From VGEM01 sp033764265 (GTDB lineage Bacteria > Pseudomonadota > Alphaproteobacteria > Rhodospirillales > Rhodospirillaceae), in assembly GCA_033764265.1 (NCBI GenBank), contig JANRJB010000014.1, forward strand, positions 1 to 7,148: DNA of 7,148 nucleotides, given 5' to 3'. Numbering within the stretch: position 1 is the first letter of the stretch; every line of letters starts with the position of its first letter. Made by a program: the position numbers and the translations under genes. Below the pieces are notes generated by a model that was not told where the DNA came from, made no database searches, and was given only the letters and a program-made list of their open reading frames with translations. Shown here in pieces: positions 5,811 to 7,148 of the stretch.

Positions 5811-5843
5811 TTGCGAGTGAAGCGCGGCCGCCTTCATTCGCAG
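5811..5843 (+). promoter_or_regulatory. 12-bp hairpin just upstream of the DUF1800 start
   Basis: TTGCGAGTGAAG (5811-5822) pairs with CTTCATTCGCAG (5832-5843) around the nine-base loop CGCGGCCGC. Twelve pairs form, ten Watson-Crick and two G-T. The structure ends ten bases before the ATG at 5854. No T-run follows, so it is not a standard intrinsic terminator. A smaller GC hairpin (CGGCGG/CCGCCG around T, 5797-5809, then TTT) precedes it. It could limit read-through from the secreted-protein gene, act on translation of the DUF1800 message, protect or process the transcript, or serve as a DNA operator. Confidence 0.55.
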
Positions 5844-5853
5844 TCGGCCGCCC

Positions 5854-7148
5854 ATGTCGCTCTCAGCGCTCGCGCCCGAGCCCAGCTTCGAACGCCGCGC
5901 GCTCAATCGCGCCACCTTCGGCGCCCGCGCCGCCGAGGAAGTGCGCGTGCAGGAGGTCGGCTGGCCCGCCTGGGTGGCCGAGCAGCTGAAGCCGCCGCCG
6001 GGCGACGAGCCCGAACTGGCCCAGCACATCGCCACGCGCTCCATGCACATCCGCTATGCCGTGCAGCTGCCGGCGGGCAAAAGCCCCGGTTGGCCGGCGG
6101 TCGATGAACGCCGGCCGCTCAATTATCTGCGCGCCGAGCTGCCGGCGATCTGGGACATGGTCGGCAAGACCGAGATTTCCATCGCCCCCAACGAACGCGC
6201 GCGCATCCAGCAGGAACTCAACGCCGCCACCTGGATGCGCAACGCCCACGCGCGCTTCCAGCTGCGCGAGGTGATGGCTGATTTCTGGGCCAACCACTTC
6301 AACGTCGGCCGGCAGGAAGACATCTACGCCGCCGCGGCGCTGGTCGACTACGACGCCCGCGTTATCCGCCCGCGCGTGTTCGGCAACTTCCGCGACCTGC
6401 TCGAGGCCGTCGCCACCGCCCCGGCCATGCTGCGCTACCTGAACAACGCCGCCAGCGGCGCCGAGCGGCCAACCGAAAACTACGTGCGTGAGTTGCTGGA
6501 ACTGCACACCCTGGGCCGCGAGCCCTATGCCGGGGTGGCCGCAAGCGCCGGCACCGATACGGTGATCGCGGCGGGGTTCACCGTCGCCGCCCGCTACACC
6601 GACCAGGACATCGCCGCCGCCGCGCGCGCCTTCTCGGGCTGGACCCAGGAACACGGCCAGGACGGACCAGGCGGCCCGCTCGCCTTCACCGGGCGCTTCA
6701 TCTACAACCCGCTGCAGCACAACGACAGCGCCGGCGGGTTCATGGGCGTCGATCTCGCGCCCTTCAATACCCCGCGCGCCCCGCCGATGGTGCAGGGCCG
6801 CGTCGTGCTCGACATCCTCGCCGATCATCCGGCCACCGCGCGCTTCGTGTGCGCCAAGCTGGCCAGGCGGTTCTTCGGCGACGCGCCGCCGCCGGCGGTG
6901 CTCGCGCGCGCCGTCGCCGCCTGGACCGAACACCGCGCCGCGCCCGATCAGCTGGGGCGCGTGGTCGCGGCCCTCCTGCTCGGCCCCGAAGTGGGCGCGC
7001 CGGCGGCCAAGCTGCGCCGGCCTTATGAAAAACTCATCGCCCTGTTCCGCACCACCCACACCATCGTCAATGCCTACGACGGCGCGTCCATGGCGCTGGC
7101 GGCACTGGGCGATGGCCTCTTCGCCTGGCCCACGCCCGAGGGCCGGCC
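5854..7148 (+). CDS. DUF1800 family protein, 3' end beyond window
   Basis: An open frame of 431 codons that runs off the right edge. Diagnostic DUF1800 segments appear in order: LNRATFG (17-23), the DFWANHFNV segment (143-151), RPRVFGNFRDLL (172-183) with PAMLRYL (190-196), ENYVRELLELHTLG (208-221), then YTDQD with ARAFSGWT, a HND segment, GRVVLDILADHPATARF, KLARRFFGD and the LRRPYEKLIALFR region. The family's biochemical function is not established; members are often exported and encoded beside DUF1501 proteins, so a DUF1501 gene may lie just downstream. The ATG at 5854 is the only standard start between an in-frame TGA at 5818-5820 and the first family motif. It has no clear Shine-Dalgarno sequence and no signal peptide is evident, which is unusual for an often exported family. 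The start lies close behind a hairpin. The upstream secreted-protein gene may be a partner, by position only. Confidence 0.92.
   Translation, partial: MSLSALAPEPSFERRALNRATFGARAAEEVRVQEVGWPAWVAEQLKPPPGDEPELAQHIATRSMHIRYAVQLPAGKSPGWPAVDERRPLNYLRAELPAIWDMVGKTEISIAPNERARIQQELNAATWMRNAHARFQLREVMADFWANHFNVGRQEDIYAAAALVDYDARVIRPRVFGNFRDLLEAVATAPAMLRYLNNAASGAERPTENYVRELLELHTLGREPYAGVAASAGTDTVIAAGFTVAARYTDQDIAAAARAFSGWTQEHGQDGPGGPLAFTGRFIYNPLQHNDSAGGFMGVDLAPFNTPRAPPMVQGRVVLDILADHPATARFVCAKLARRFFGDAPPPAVLARAVAAWTEHRAAPDQLGRVVAALLLGPEVGAPAAKLRRPYEKLIALFRTTHTIVNAYDGASMALAALGDGLFAWPTPEGR

Overview
The window is GC-rich DNA (only short AT-rich patches, mainly about 1963-2060) packed with genes. Codon usage, the bacterioferritin and Bfd sequences and the DUF1800 subfamily suggest a proteobacterium. 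An alphaproteobacterium of Rhodospirillales type is my best guess, inferred from how the proteins read and not tested by any search. No rRNA, tRNA, CRISPR array, transposase or phage gene is visible.

Layout. (1) Positions 1-1962, plus strand: a run of three tandem genes for formylglycine-generating-enzyme-like (FGE/SUMF1-fold) proteins. The first is only a C-terminal fragment; the next two are complete and have signal peptides. Both junctions are ATGA overlaps, so the genes are probably translationally coupled. The two complete paralogues share eight cysteines in the same order but lack the catalytic cysteine pair of true FGEs. They are probably exported, disulfide-bonded proteins with another role. 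A short hairpin followed by T-runs closes this unit. (2) Positions 2079-2769: iron storage. A Bfd-type [2Fe-2S] ferredoxin (plus) faces bacterioferritin (minus), tail to tail with a 10-base gap. Bfd is known to reduce bacterioferritin heme so that stored iron can be released, so the two products act on the same particle although transcribed from opposite strands. (3) Positions 2848-4662, minus: an SLC13/DASS-type permease with two central RCK_C (TrkA_C) domains. (4) Positions 4908-7148, plus: a secreted protein of unknown function with a glycine-rich tail, then a DUF1800 gene that runs off the right edge. A 12-bp hairpin lies between these two genes, ending ten bases before the DUF1800 start.

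No stretch longer than 300 bases lacks a gene. The largest gap is 4663-4907, the divergent promoter region between the permease and the secreted protein.

I do not see a clearly new defence or mobile system. The parts most worth a second look are the FGE-like tandem array with its conserved cysteines and missing active site, the hairpin before the DUF1800 gene, and the unusual bfd/bfr arrangement with a possible iron-responsive operator.
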